Positions 35,201-48,220 of a DNA stretch of 64,000 bases are shown piece after piece; the stretch's first letter is position 1; each line of letters starts with the position of its first letter. Below the pieces are notes generated by a model that had not been told where the DNA came from, made no database searches, and was given only the letters and a program-made list of their open reading frames with translations. This stretch comes from Helopsaltes ochotensis. Taxonomy: Eukaryota; Chordata; Aves; Passeriformes; Locustellidae. The position numbers were made by a program, and so were the translations under genes. Location of the stretch: assembly GCA_013400155.1 (NCBI GenBank), contig VXBM01000280.1, forward strand, positions 62,001 through 126,000, given 5' to 3'.

Positions 35201-38200
35201 AATAAAATGGTATCAAATCCTTTCTGCCATAAACAGTGTTGAATGACTTCAATTAATGGATAAAAATATAATCACCCGTAGTGCTCTTTTAATTTATCAA
35301 AGTCAAGCTAACGCATTTCTTCTGACTTGGATAATTCTAACTCTTCATTCATCCCCTTTTTAAGGAGCTCTAGATTTACAGATAACTTCAGATTTTAATT
35401 TGCCACAGGCCATGATGTGGCAATGATTATGTTATATCCCAGTCCCATCAAGATGGAGCTATTACCCCTTGCTTTTTCCAGTTTTATAAATCTCCTCTAT
35501 TAGTCCAAGCTTAAGCAAAATTAAAACAAATATTGAAATTCCCTTGAGACAAGTTTCTTGGGTTGGTAACATTTTGATGGTTTTTTTTTAGTAACTGCTC
35601 TTACCAGTGTCCTCAGTTACTTTGGGAATAGAAAGTATATAGTCTTCACTGGAGATGCTGTACTAACATGGACTTTTCCATACCTGTAGAAGCATTTATT
35701 TTACTAGGTGGAATATAAGTATTGTAAAGCATAACTTAGGTGATGGTACATCCTATGAGCACAATGGTCTCAGTGCAGGAATGGTTTCCATCTCAATCAA
35801 ACTGCTGACTTGGCCCAAGACTATTTTCCCCAGAATTTTAGATGATATCTTAGCATAATGCTTCAAATCCTGTGTTAAGTTTGTTGCAGATAAGCTGTTA
35901 CCTGCCCACACAGGGCTGCCCTTACCGGGGGGCTGAGGACTGCCCCACAATGGTGCTGTCAAACTGAGGATCCAGACACTCCTGTCATGGGGAGGAACAA
36001 GATTAGACTGGATTTGAGTTGAGCTGGGCCAGATGAAAAAACTCTAGCTATTTGAGAGGACTGATACCTCCTGAAGGTAGAATGCAGCACTGCAAAATTA
36101 CACAAGCTGACATTCAAAAAGTAGCACGATCATGCTAGCACAACTTAGCATGCAAATGGGTTAGACCTTGCTTAGTCCCCATAGTGATTTCCCTGTAGAG
36201 AAATTTTCCATTTTGCTTTCATTTTTGTAGCTGTTTCAGCAGTTCCAAGTGAATAAATGTCAGATGTCACTTAGTGATTCTTATACTTTACTCCCTTTGC
36301 TTTCTGTCCCTGATATATCAGAGATGAGTGATGAGTGACTACAGAAAAGAGAATGTGTTACTGGAAGGCTTTGGGTTTTTTTTTCTTTTTTCCTTCTGGA
36401 TGTTGTAATTGACTATACATTAAAATGAACAAGTTCTGCAAAGTGAGGCATGAATGTTTATTTTATACGCTGAATACTTGACAGATTCTTAAACTCATTA
36501 ATTTCCAAAATATTATATAGTTTATTATATTATTTTCCTTTTATAGTGTCATTACAAGTTAGAACCTGATTTAATAACCTTGAGAACAAAAATGGTATTA
36601 TTTAGCAGCTGTAAGCATTGTTCTATGGGCAGATTTACCTAAAATAACTCATAATATTGCCCTAAGCTATTAATGCACTTGGTCCTGCATGAAAAAAAAA
36701 TCACTCAGTATAAGATAAAGAACTACAAATCAAAGCTAACAACCCTGGAAAAAGAAATGGAAGAGGAATGCAAAAAGCATTTGGAGTTTTCCACTGTCTC
36801 AACATGTAGAAGCTATTCTTAATGCCATAATATTCGTATAAGAATTAACCGATACAGCAAATCTGACTTCCATCTGATAACTGCATTAAAAGTTTTGAAT
36901 TAGTCTGTGCAATGAATAACATTATTCTCATCTATTCAATTAGCATTAATTTCTCTAAGTTACCTAAACCCATGTATTAGTCTTAACTAAAACTGCAGAT
37001 GTTAAAAGTACATTTACAATAGCTTGGTCTTTGTGAGTACAAGGATATTTGTCTGCCCATAGTTTGTGGAGTGAAGGGGCATGGTGACTGAATGATCATC
37101 TTTCAGTGGCTAGAGTAGTCCCAGTTTGATTGAATGATCTTCACAAATAGCTTTCCTGAAAATTGCTGGAAGAATAAATATGGTCCATGACTATAAATTT
37201 GGTAGAAGAGATTTATAATGCCCTTAAAATAATAACTAGCTTCCACTACAATACCAACACTGATTTATCTTTCCATAAGCAGAATTCTTCTGCATTACAA
37301 CAGAAGAAAAAAGGACAGTCAATTGGCCATCATCTGCTGTCATTGCCAAAGTAAAATTCTTTCTGCTTTCATATGATGTACAACAGGCACAAGAAAGCTA
37401 TTACTATAACCACTTGTTAAAACTTACTGCACACAAAATTTTTCTGCTTGAAATATACAACCATAACAACTAATTTTATGTGACAAAATATTTTTGTAGG
37501 TAGCAATAAGTACACAAGCAATTAATAATAAAATGGGTGGAAAAGAACAGAGATGCCAGAGTCCTAAAAACTGAGGAGAGGAATACCAGCTGGACAACCA
37601 AAAAGGTAATAACTTCTCTAGCTTTAGCTGCTCTCAGTGATCATTTTGCTTTAGTATGACTTAGCTGGTTGTGACCAGGTGTGCCACTGAAAATAGAGCT
37701 TTCATTATTTCCTGCATCAAAAAAAAAAGATCAAAATCCATTCATCAGACTGTAAACAGGACAGCTGAATTGAATGCAGGGGAACCACCATTGAACTATC
37801 TTTCTCATTAATTTCCAATTACATGAGGGACTGAGCACTCTTTCTTAGCTTTGTTTTTGATTTTTTAATGAATATAATGGAATTAACATTACTCAGCTCA
37901 GTGGTTCACGGGATTGAGCAGAAATGTGTTGAGCTACAAAGCATCAAGCCATATTTGCTTTATTCAGGCATGAACAGGCTTACTCTTTCTCTGTGTGTGA
38001 TAGGACTCCTGCAGTAGAGTTTTTAGGCTCTTGTCCAATAATGCAGTGAGCAAGGACTAGGAATCTGGTGTTACAAATCCATTTAGATCAAGAGCCATTA
38101 TGTAAATTAAGAACTATCATCTCAAAACTAGTTTACTCTTTCAAAATATGTCCTTGTAATAACATTCATATTTTGCATTGATGAAGAGCTTTTTCAGGTC

Positions 38201-41200
38201 CACCCCTATTCACACCATTCAATCTGGGCATTGCTAATATGCTTTCTGAAGGAAGGCATGATCTTGTGAGGTACTGAGTTCCACCCAAAAAGATGCTGAC
38301 AACCTCAGCATCTCCAGCTCCTCTACCTCCTTTAGCCCATGTTAAATTTTAGGCTATTGACAGTAACCAGCATGTTGAAGGAGCACTAGGGAATGACAAT
38401 ATCACTGTTTACATCCACAAATCCATCCTAAGTACCGAAATAGACATATAGTCTAAGGACAAAAAAGTATTTTTTATAAATTTGAACATTAATGGAGAGT
38501 TATTCTTTTCAAAATAGATTGTGACAAGGCACAACATACAACAGCATTAAAAACATAATAAGAAATACATAGTTCAAAGACCTACAGTCAACCTAAACAT
38601 ATTTTATGGGATGATCTGTGATCCACATGGCTGTGAAGCTGAAGTTCTCATTTGTTATGGTGCTGTGGGAATGAGAGACTGATGCTAGTATGTGATCAAT
38701 AAAGAAAAATGTTGGCAATATTATGAATTTTTAACTGGATGACATGAACTCCAGTGGCTCATCGTGGGATATTTTTGAAATATTACTGGAAAAAGCTTTA
38801 AAATTATTTTCCTTTGTAATGTATTTCCATTCAGGGAATTGGCAAGGAAATAACAATGAGAATATATTGGTATGAATAATGCATCATTTGTATATTCTTC
38901 ATACTCTTGTCCAGCTGGCAGTCCAGTTGCTGCAGCATTACCTGGATTTCCAGATACAAAAACAAATGTATGATTTGAAATATTAATACTGAAGTAGGCT
39001 TTACTCTTATGTTCTTTTGCAGTGTAGCTAAGTAATAATTTAATTGCTCTTCAATATCTCAGATTATTCTAATATATTTATAATATGCAGAAATTCTATC
39101 TATATTTATGTAGGAAGGAGTATAAAAAATTTGGGAGAATTAAGCTGCTCAATTCTTACCAATAACATTTTATCTTATGGAAAAAAATGTAGAATCTATG
39201 TCTGCTCTTAAAACATAAATAGAGGGGTTAAATGCGATCTTTTTAAAAAGTCTGAAAATATAAAGACTGTTGCTTTTTACTAAAGTGACCTGATATTTTA
39301 AAATACTTTTACTGTCTCTGACTTTGGAAAAATACATGGGATAAAAGCTTTCATGTTCCATTTTGAACTTTATTTCTGCCAAAATAACTTAGATAGTTCT
39401 GTGAATGAAGCAACTGATGAGAAACTCAGAGTTTATGATTTTGTATGTCCCTCATGTTAAAGCTTTTTTAAAAATTCCTGATTCAAGTTAAAGTTTTAGG
39501 AAGTGATATCAACTACTTTGAACATGGGCCTGATGCCTTTTTTTTTAACATAAATTAATCAATTTTAAGTAACTTGGAAAATTAAACATTGCATCTGATC
39601 TGTACATTCTTAAATATTACAGATCGGTTCCTTGGAAGCTCTTCATCTGTTCTCTGGAAAAGCTCCAAATGGCCTAAATAAAACTCTGGTGTGCTTCTAC
39701 AGATGATGCCAAGCCTAGATTCAGGTGAATTGTTAGAACACATTCTCTCCAGTTGACTCTGTGCAGTGTGGAACAGGGAATCTGTTCAGAGGCAGAGATA
39801 CTCCATCAATAAGGAGATGTGTGTACTGTAAGTTAAAATAAGAGGGATCTCAGAAAGGTGTCATAAGAGTTGGGGCAGACAGAAAGAATAGCAGGTATAT
39901 TTACACAGGAGTTTAGTTTTGATAAGAAAGACACCTTCTGAAACATATCTTACCACTAATTATCATCTCATAGCCATCTTGCAGAATGACAACTTTCTCA
40001 TGGAAGCATACTGAAAGATCTTCTCCAACATATCCGTGGTGTGGGTGCTGGGTCTGCAGCGCCAATTGATTCACTCCACTAGCCTATGTCGAACAATCAG
40101 TGCAATGAAGGCCTGACTAAAGCTGTGGAAAAGTCATTCTGTGAGATGAAAAGGGGGATAAAAAGGTTTGCAGTGGTAAGCAAATCTGGCCTGGAGATTG
40201 ACAGGAAATAAAACAGGGCGAACTACAAAGAGGAAACAAATCTGAGTGCTAGGGAGTTATCGGTGGACCAGTTATGAAAGAAGGGACGTGGATTAGGAAA
40301 GATAGAACTTAAGTGTGGAGACATAAGATTAGGAGGACAAGACTTTAGTTAAATAATGAGTGCAGTAGAAGTAGTAACTAATTAATTGAGAAGGATGAAA
40401 GGGAGTAGGTGAAAGAGAGGAAGAAGAGGGAAGAGACGGGGAAAGGACAAATGAGATGAAATGTAAAGTGGCAAGTCAGGGATAGGGAAGAGACATACTC
40501 CATATGCAGTAGAAATTTTGCTCCAGTGCCTCATCATTCCTGGGTGGTTGTTCCTGCTCTTCAGTTCACCTTTACTCCTCTACTCCTGTTAAGATTCCTG
40601 ATGTTCTCTAACCTATGGACTTGTTTGCCATATCTTCTTAGATGAATCTTCTTAACCAATTAAACTGTAATCTCAGTTCCACCTTTAAACAATGCTGTTT
40701 GGAAGCTGATGTTTGCAATACAAACTCTTGTCCTCTTCAGCTGAATTGGTACTTAAACAAAGGCTCATAGCTATGTAATTGTCTCAGCATTACTCCTGCT
40801 CTGTGTGGACTGAAGTATCAGAAGAATAAAACTGAAGTGCAACCGCTATACAAAAAATTGGTTAATTAAATCTTTATTAAACCTGTTCAACAACCAAAAT
40901 TATTAGTATCAATACTATTCTAAATATTATAAACGTAAAATGCCTGCAACATAAAGTAAATTAATGTTATTTTTCTACTTCAAACTCAATAAATATGAAT
41001 ATTCCATTCAAATAAATGTGACAGATCTTCGTATAACTATTTGATAGACAATCTGCATTCAGGCTGTTAAGTCCTAGATAAATTGCAAATATTGGTAGCA
41101 AAATTATGTTGCTGTGCCACAAATACTCTCAGCTGTTTCATTTCTTTGAAGAGCAGTTTCAAAGCTATTGAATATTTATATAAAAATAGCTTAAAATTAT

Positions 41201-41923
41201 TTCAGTATTAAAAAATCCTTGTAATGCTGTAAGTGGGTTTTATCAGTGTTTGAAATAATCTGTTTGTATCTATATGTGTTTGGAATACTATTTACCCTTA
41301 ATTTTACTTTATCTGGATATAGTCATGCTACTTTATAACTACATGACACATACTATTTTTTCAAATAGCAGTGGTTAATAATGCTTAGAAATACTAACTA
41401 GAATTTGTATTTTGATTGCCTATCTGTACCTTGCATTGCTCAGTGAAAGGAAGACAGGCAGGAAGACCAGTAGTTATCCAGAATTCAACAGTTCTTTAGA
41501 GCTGACACAGCTCAAAAAAGACATGCCATCTTCAGTACTGATAATGACAGCATTTCGTGCATGTTGATAGAACCAAAGACGTTAGTGATCAGTAAGTGAT
41601 GTAATCTGATTGAAAAGGAGCCAGGAAGCTTACTTCTGGCATAAATAACCAAAGTCATCACACACATAGGATAAATAGGTAAATATTCATGAGTACCTGT
41701 TGTCTGGGCACTTACTTGAGTCCTTATGCACTTGCTCAAGTGTATGCCTAAGAGCACACAGCATTTGAATACTGAGGTGCATCTGAATGGGAGTGTAAAA
41801 TGGCAAGAACTTCTGCTCTAAAAGCATGCAGAAGAAAGTGAATTCTTTGAGAGAGACAGCTTCATACCCAGAACACTCCTACATATCCCATGGGGAAACA
41901 CTGACTTTTGGACTGGCAACTAC
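35201..41923. other. AT-rich intergenic sequence
   Basis: No gene or recognised repeat apart from a purine-rich patch at about 40388-40447. Very few ORFs above 60 codons, as expected for noncoding AT-rich DNA. Confidence 0.6.
40388..40447 (+). repeat. Purine-rich patch
   Basis: Sixty bases almost entirely of A and G on the plus strand (GAAAGAGAGGAAGAAGAGGG-like). No other signal was seen. Confidence 0.7.
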
Positions 41924-42205
41924 TGTCACCGTTGCGCACAGCAAGAATGACATGGACACTTGGAAGGTGAAAGAGTAAAAGAGGGCTTGACCTTTATTCT
42001 GACCTTATTATATACTTTCTTCATCCTAACTGTGGATTGGCAGAGAGTGTTCTCACCTCTCCAATCCCACTGGTTAAACTAACAGTTCATTAACTTTCTC
42101 TTCTTCCATGAAAATATGAAAACAAACCATTTGTTGATACTTGAAAGTGTGAGAACTTCATTACAGAAATGTAACCACATCAGAAGGCTGAAAATCAGGG
42201 TGACA
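41924..42205 (-). mobile_element. Solo LTR, family shared with 57514-57800
   Basis: A 282-bp unit with perfect 7-bp terminal inverted repeats (TGTCACC...GGTGACA). It is flanked by an exact 6-bp target duplication AACTAC at 41918-41923 and 42206-42211. On the minus strand it contains TTTTCAGCCTTCTGATGTG, a CCAATCC box, a TATATAA box and, shortly after, an AATAAAGGTCAAGCCC block. All of these recur in the same order in the plus-strand copy at 57.5 kb. A 6-bp duplication is typical of ERVK-type (beta-like) elements in birds, though the class is not proven here. No internal region is present. Confidence 0.9.
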
Positions 42206-42211
42206 AACTAC

Positions 42212-44271
42212 CGCCCTTTCAGGCTGGGTTTAGTCCATGTTGAAATTCGGCAAACATGTAACGAGGCATAAGTGACCTCCATATCCCACATTTTCCATGC
42301 TGACTTTGAAAGCCCATCAAGACCCAAATGAGCTAGCAGGTGCCAGAGGTGGGTAGTGCTCTTTTACACAGTTTGGGAGACCTCTAGTGGACCTCCTTCC
42401 TTGTCTCCTGGTGTAGCTCCCACAGCCTACACAAAGCAAAGTTGCATTGTAACTTGGACTATGTATGTGTACGTAATGGACTGAATCACTGTAATTCTTA
42501 TATGTGACTGCTCTAAAATAATGCTTCTAAGAGGAAACCACACAAAAGTACAAGAAGGACTTTGATCTCAAATGTTTGAGACATTTTGAAAAATGATTAA
42601 GCTATGCACCGTCGAGCAGAACAGCACTGATATGCTTAGAAATCTGTTTTCAAAGGCTTATTTATAGGTGTATTTTTAAGACCCAAGTCTCATTTTAGGA
42701 TTTGCAAAACCGAAATGACACCTTTTATTTAGAGCTGTGATTCAAGTGACCAAACTATGTTTGGAGCTCCTTCTCCTCTGTCTAAGCAGTCCACACCACA
42801 CAAGCATCAATAGAATTGAAGCCTCTTTGGACTTCATAGTTTTCTTTATTATATTTTCAAATGCAGCATGGAAATGGGATAAAAAAATCTTCAGCTCATT
42901 TACAAATTCAGTAGGAATAGACAGTAAGACTAAAACACTAAAGTTTATCATTACCTTATTTACAGGAGTACTTTCTAACACAGGAATGATGTTCTATTCA
43001 ATTCCATACACAGTCTTTGCACCTCACATGGTAGGACTAGAACAGTCATGTTTATTTGCACAAATGCCTCTTTTCCAATTGCTGGGTGATCATGAGAGCA
43101 GAATATTTTATTACTGCTTTTCTAAAAGGCAATCAATATTTGTAATGTAATTTCTGTTTTCATAATTATCACTCATCCATAAAAGTATTTTAAAAAAGCA
43201 TAATATTTAATAACTAATTTAATGATTAAAATTAATTTCATAATATGAACAGAAGCTCAGCCCTTTTATATCAGCAACTAATTCATGTGTATTTACACTG
43301 AAATCAGGAGCACTTTGCACAAAAGCAGAAACTTGCCTCTGTATCTGGATGAGCAGATTGGTTCTAAATTATATTCCAAGTTTTGCAAAATACGTCTTTG
43401 CCTTTAGTAAGAATTTACAAAGATTATACAGGTACATTTGGAAGATATGGGAATATAAAAGTACATATGTATTAATTCTTTTCCCTATTCTTATATAAGA
43501 AGTGAAACAAGCATTGGAGAGAAAAGTGAATCAATCCATCTTCTTTTCCCAACAGTGGGTTGTAGTCTTGCAAAAGTACGTAAATTTCTAGCTCTAACTC
43601 TTGTGAAACGTGAATTTGATAGATGTTACTACATTTCCAGAGTTATACATCTCCAGAAGCATTTTCCTTTGGTTCATTATGCCTAAAAATGGGTTTATAT
43701 CTCAGCCTTTTGCTATTTTCCCCCCAAACTCTGTATTTCTCATCCCGTTCCTTCTCATGAGAGAAATGCTTATGTCATTGCAAGCATTTTGGAAGGGAAA
43801 AAAGTCTTACTGAAACAGCATATTAGGAAAAGAAATAGAACACTTCCTCACAGAACTTGCTTGGGATATTTAGAGCTCCCTGAAATCAGTCCATATCTCT
43901 TGGCATCAGCTGAAAGCATAAAGGGCAGTCTGTGAACACCTAGGCACCTTGCCAGTTCCAGCCCACTTCCAAAAGTAACGGGGAACTTTTCTTGTTGCAA
44001 AGTGGTGAAGGGACAAGGTGTGGAGCACATGTGACTGTCCACAACTGTTGGCACTCTGACCATATTATTTTTGTGTGAGGAAATCTATTTGCTGATGTAA
44101 GTGAAGGTTTTGAAGATTGTGTGATGAATGTAAGTTTTAATGGTAACCCTTTCAGTTAATAGTAATCACAGAGAACACCTTTTCATTTCAAGGATATTTA
44201 TAGTTCAGGAAGGCTATAGAGCGTCACAGGAAGTCTCTGATATCCTAACAGGCCAAATTTCTTTTGCCTTC
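42212..44271. other. Intergenic sequence with one 137-codon ORF
   Basis: No gene recognised. The plus-strand ORF at 42737-43150 is the longest gap-free reading frame in the AT-rich part. It has no recognisable motif, a weak start and a fully open antisense frame, so I do not call it a gene. Confidence 0.5.
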
Positions 44272-44560
44272 TGTGGTGGCTGAGTCTCAACACAAATTCC
44301 TGTGGGATAATCCAGAAAGTTCAAATTTTATTCAAGTAAAAGAAATACTCCTTCAAAGATAGTTCTAAATGAGGACGATAAAAAACAGTCATAAAACAAT
44401 CTGAAAATGTCCAACCAATGAGGCTACTCTACAGAGCAAAGGTGGCATCTCAGGCAATTTCAGTAGCGCAATTTACAGAGAAACATCTGTTGCAATATTT
44501 AAGTTGAAAAATACTTGAGGCACACTTTATAGACTACATTACAAAACTTATGGGTGAAAA
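44272..44560 (-). mobile_element. Possible LTR (low confidence)
   Basis: On the minus strand a CTATAAAG motif (44532-44525) precedes an AATAAA signal (44332-44327). About 55 bases later the sequence ends GCCACCACA at 44272, a plausible LTR terminus. The other terminus and a target duplication were not found. It could equally be unrelated sequence. Confidence 0.3.
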
Positions 44561-45534
44561 AGTCTGCGAGACTACAGAGTGTTGACTAGATAATTGTGAG
44601 ATGAGCTATGGTGAGGTGACTGATAAAAAAGACAAAAACTGAAGTGCAATTCTAATAATGGAGAAAACTTAGAAGCATAAAGCTCTATGTAGTTAAAATA
44701 TTTATGATGTATGTAGAAAAAAATTATATCCAGACAACTTTGTACTGGGAGTTGAGTCCCAGAACTCTTAGCAGCATTGGCATTGTGATGCCCAGTGAAA
44801 TTCAGTATGGGCAATGCAATATGCACTGGTAGGAATTATCTGAACTACATATACATTAGTTTGCCATAGTTACTGAGACATTTACTTTTTAAATGCCAGT
44901 ACTTTCATAGGTTATTACATGGGTTATTACATTACTCATATAAAAAGTTAAAGGTGTAAACAAGAGATACTGTATACACTGAAACATTCTATTTTCATTC
45001 ACTATATAATGTTAGATTAGGCCTTAACTTGGAATGCCATGTTCTATTTGTCTCACCCCAAATAAAACACAACAAAAACAGATGGCACTTGAGAAGCCTT
45101 AGAAGTATAAAGGTGTTCATGTGAAAACCATAGTAAAAATGCCAAGCTGGTAAAGGATGAGATACAGCTGTAACACAAAAGATGAAGTGGTTAAAGAAGG
45201 CAAACATAAATTATTTCTTTTCATAACCCAAGCACATACATATACCTGATGAAATTGGAGACCAATAACATTAAAAATAAACATAGCTGGTGATAAATGC
45301 TTAGCATCAACTTCAGAGAAGATTGGGCATATTTAAGGATAGAGAGTATGTATTTTGGGTAGAATTTGCAACAAAATCTTTTTAGTAGAGAAGTAAAGCC
45401 TTAATGATCAAAAATGTACCCTGACCTTTAATTACAGGAGGTATAGAATGGAAGCTTCCTCCCTAGGCACTGTTATTCCACGTTCATCCACTATGTGGGT
45501 TCTTGCATTTTCCTTTGAAAAATCTGAGCCAGGA
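44561..45534. other. AT-rich intergenic sequence
   Basis: Nothing recognisable. The ORFs present are short, and most are on the minus strand. Confidence 0.55.
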
Positions 45535-46003
45535 CCACAGAATCATTTAGGTTGGAAAAGACCAAGATGACCAAGTACAACCACAAACACAGCAGTGCCA
45601 AGTCCATCACTAAACCATGTTCCTACATGACATATCTACATATCTTTTAAACACCTCCAGGAATCATGATCCCTCTTCCCCAGGCAGCTTGATCTAATGC
45701 TTCACAGCCGTTTCTGTGAAGAGGTTTTCCCTAATATTCAAACCTTCCCTGATCTAACTTGATGCAGTTTCATCTTGTCCTGTTCTTAGTACTTGGGAGA
45801 AGAGACCAACTCCTACCTTGTTACAGCCTCCTTGTCAGGCAGCTGAAGAGAGCAATAGCATCTCTCCCCTGAGCCTCCTTTTCTCCGGGCTAAACAACCC
45901 TAGATCTCTCAGCAAGCCTCGTAAGAGATCTTGCGCTCCAGATCCTTCACCAGCTCCACTGCCCTTCTCTGGACAACCTCCAGCACCTCCAGATGAAACC
46001 ATG
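45535..46003 (-). mobile_element. CR1 LINE fragment, 3' end
   Basis: Minus-strand CR1 beginning at CCACAGAATCATTTAGGTTG, then GGAAAAGACCAAGATGACCA, CTTCTTCCC-like and GAGGTTTTCCCTAATATTCA blocks. It ends in the CCTTCACCAGCTCCACTGCC and CTTCTCTGGACAACCTCCAG blocks. It differs from the copy at 23-24 kb in the terminal block (AGGTTGGAAAAGACC instead of GAGTTGAAAGGGACC), so it belongs to another CR1 subfamily. It is 5'-truncated, and no RT motif remains. Confidence 0.92.
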
Positions 46004-47379
46004 GTCTGATGCAGCCTAGATTTTTCAACAGATAGTTTATTTTTCACGTACACAAGCATAAGACATTAGGTCCATGCTTTTCAGCATGAACTTGCCACCA
46101 GTACTCTGAAATACAAAGAATCCCACAAAATCCTCAGGCAATGAAGGTTAAGCTACAGTGTAATACATCATTTATTTGATTTTAAAAACCCCAAAACATT
46201 GCTTGTAATCATCAGGGTAAGAGACCTGGAAAGTTGTGGAAATTATTTTTATTTCCATTTAAAAATAACAACAGTGAAGCAAAAAAAAAAAGGATAACAA
46301 TAATAAAAATAACTGCATAGTCTGCTTTGCGCAGTACATTTCTGTCTTCACGCTCTGTAAGTGAAGGGTTGCTATTTACGGTATGCTCCAAGTCTGCTTT
46401 TCAGAAGACAGCCCAGCTTGGCTGGACAGCTTTCAGTTGCTACTGGAAATATGTCACTTATTAGGAACAGAGGGGTTGTTTATCACTGTCTCAAGGGTTA
46501 CTTTGGCTGAGGCAAAGAAACAGCTCAGTTATATAATGGAAAGAGCTGGGTCAAAGGATAAGAAATTTATGTAGTGTGTGCTCAAGACTCTGGCAATGCA
46601 GACTCAGTTTCTCTTGTATGTCTTGCTATATCATGGCTATATAGCCCCCCCCCCCACCCCCAAATATATAAGGCTGTATAGGTTCCCCCATCCATCCCCA
46701 AAGCAACTTTAGAACTACAGGGGCTGAAGTCAAAAATTTAAGAAACCCTCTGAAACCTTCTCCATCAAGATAAAGAGGTTTGTCTTAATTGCTTCTTTTG
46801 CCCTCCTGGTATCCAGTTAGAGTTCAGTCTTGTTACCCAGACCCACCCCATAGCCACAGCTCAAGTCGTCTAGCAACCCAGAAATGCCATCTATAGAAAA
46901 GATCTATATGGGCGCTGAACATCATCAGTCCTTTTAGTCCTCACTAGCAATAACGGGAATACTCCTTGACATAATTTCAGTTCTAGTTTCTGGTGGAACA
47001 GCAAAAAGGAACCCAACCCGGCCTGCTTTACCGCACCAGGTACCACGCGGCAAGGGAAACTTACAAAGAGTTGAACCTATGTTTCCATCTACTTATGTAA
47101 CTGTTAGATGTCCCAGTTCAGGGTAACCAAAACAACTTCTAGTACAAAAAAACCAAAATCAACAAACTCAAACAAAGAAAAAAAAAAAGTCTTCAGAGAC
47201 TTTTCAAAACTTCCTCTCAGTGTTTTAGCTCCCACTAACAAGGGCATCCTTTCGATGAAATGTTTAACCAAGCATCAAGTTCTCAAGCACAAACCAAATT
47301 TCCATAATAACAACCCAGTAAACAAATACTGGTAAGTCAGCACCTCGCCCTAATTGCCACACACACAGGCTGACTCCGG
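46004..47379. other. Upstream flank of PDGFC
   Basis: No exon recognised. Contains a C11-A-C5 run at 46645-46661 and an A-rich tract near 46280-46290. The flank turns GC-rich after about 47350. Confidence 0.55.
46645..46661 (+). repeat. Poly-C tract
   Basis: Eleven C, one A and five C in a row. Similar short homopolymers of C or G occur at 4311-4322, 49115-49124 and 55878-55889. Confidence 0.9.
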
Positions 47380-47661
47380 ACCGCGGTGACCTGGGGTCCT
47401 CCTCGGGGGGCGGCGGAGGGAGCCCCCTTGGCGGGGCTGGGGAGCCCCCCCGGTTCCCTTCCCAGCACCTGTTGCGCCGCCACTTGGCCGCGAGAGAGGG
47501 GGCAGCAGCGGGGGCCGCCCGCAGCCTCCTTCTTCCCACCGACAACTTCCCGGGGCGTAAACGGCCGCGCCAGGTGCCGCCCTCGCCGTGATGGGACGGC
47601 GGGCGTGAGAGGGAGGGAGAGAGGGAGGGGGAGCCGCCAGGCACGGCCCGAGCTGGCAGCG

Positions 47662-47967
47662 NNNNNNNNNNNNNNNNNNNNNNNNNNNNNNNNNNNNNNN
47701 NNNNNNNNNNNNNNNNNNNNNNNNNNNNNNNNNNNNNNNNNNNNNNNNNNNNNNNNNNNNNNNNNNNNNNNNNNNNNNNNNNNNNNNNNNNNNNNNNNNN
47801 NNNNNNNNNNNNNNNNNNNNNNNNNNNNNNNNNNNNNNNNNNNNNNNNNNNNNNNNNNNNNNNNNNNNNNNNNNNNNNNNNNNNNNNNNNNNNNNNNNNN
47901 NNNNNNNNNNNNNNNNNNNNNNNNNNNNNNNNNNNNNNNNNNNNNNNNNNNNNNNNNNNNNNNNNNN
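47662..47967. other. Assembly gap (306 N) in the PDGFC CpG island
   Basis: A run of N bases between GC-rich sequence and the sequenced part of the PDGFC 5' UTR. As with the first gap, it falls in the promoter island. Confidence 0.99.
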
Positions 47968-48192
47968 AAGCCAAAGCAAAACAAAACCTGGAGACACAGA
48001 AAAGGGCTCTAGGAAAAAGTTTTGGATGGGATTATGTGGAAACTACCCTGCAATTCTCCGCTGCCAGAGCAGGCTCAGTGCTGCCTTCTCCCCAGCGGCG
48101 CAGCCCGCGCCGGGCGCTGCTGAGAGACGCCCGGGCCTCGGTGCCGCGCCGCCAGTGCCTGCTGTGCCGGAGCCCCTCGCCCCGCCGGCCCA
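47968..48192 (+). other. PDGFC: PDGFC 5' UTR (sequenced part)
   Basis: Leader sequence running directly into the PDGFC ATG. From memory, the stretch from about 47985 to 48070 (ACCTGGAGACACAGAAAAGG, TTTTGGATGGGATTATGTGG and the CTGCCAGAGCAGGCTC block) closely resembles the human PDGFC mRNA leader. That supports its being transcribed. It holds two upstream ATGs at 48026 and 48034. The 5' end lies in the gap or beyond. Confidence 0.75.
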
Positions 48193-48220
48193 ATGCTCCT
48201 CCTCGGGCTGCTCCTGCTGA
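48026..48220 (+). CDS. PDGFC upstream ORF 1, overlaps the main start codon
   Basis: The ATG at 48026 (GGATGG context, G at +4) opens a 64-codon frame that ends at 48220. It overlaps the main PDGFC ATG (48193) by 28 bases in a different frame. Ribosomes that start here cannot reinitiate at the main ATG by simple scanning, so it should lower PDGFC translation. The peptide itself is not expected to be functional. The ATG and frame are seen directly. The effect is inference. Confidence 0.45.
   Translation: MGLCGNYPAILRCQSRLSAAFSPAAQPAPGAAERRPGLGAAPPVPAVPEPLAPPAQCSSSGCSC
48034..48123 (+). CDS. PDGFC upstream ORF 2, 29 codons
   Basis: A second upstream ATG only 8 bases after the first. It is in frame with the main PDGFC start but closed by TGA at 48121-48123, 69 bases before the main ATG. 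The spacing could allow reinitiation at the PDGFC start. Confidence 0.4.
   Translation: MWKLPCNSPLPEQAQCCLLPSGAARAGRC

Noticed and set aside
47264..48012. ORFs of about 210-236 codons spanning the second gap
   Set aside because: They are joined only through N bases, and the flanking peptides are Pro/Arg/Gly-rich products of CpG-island composition.
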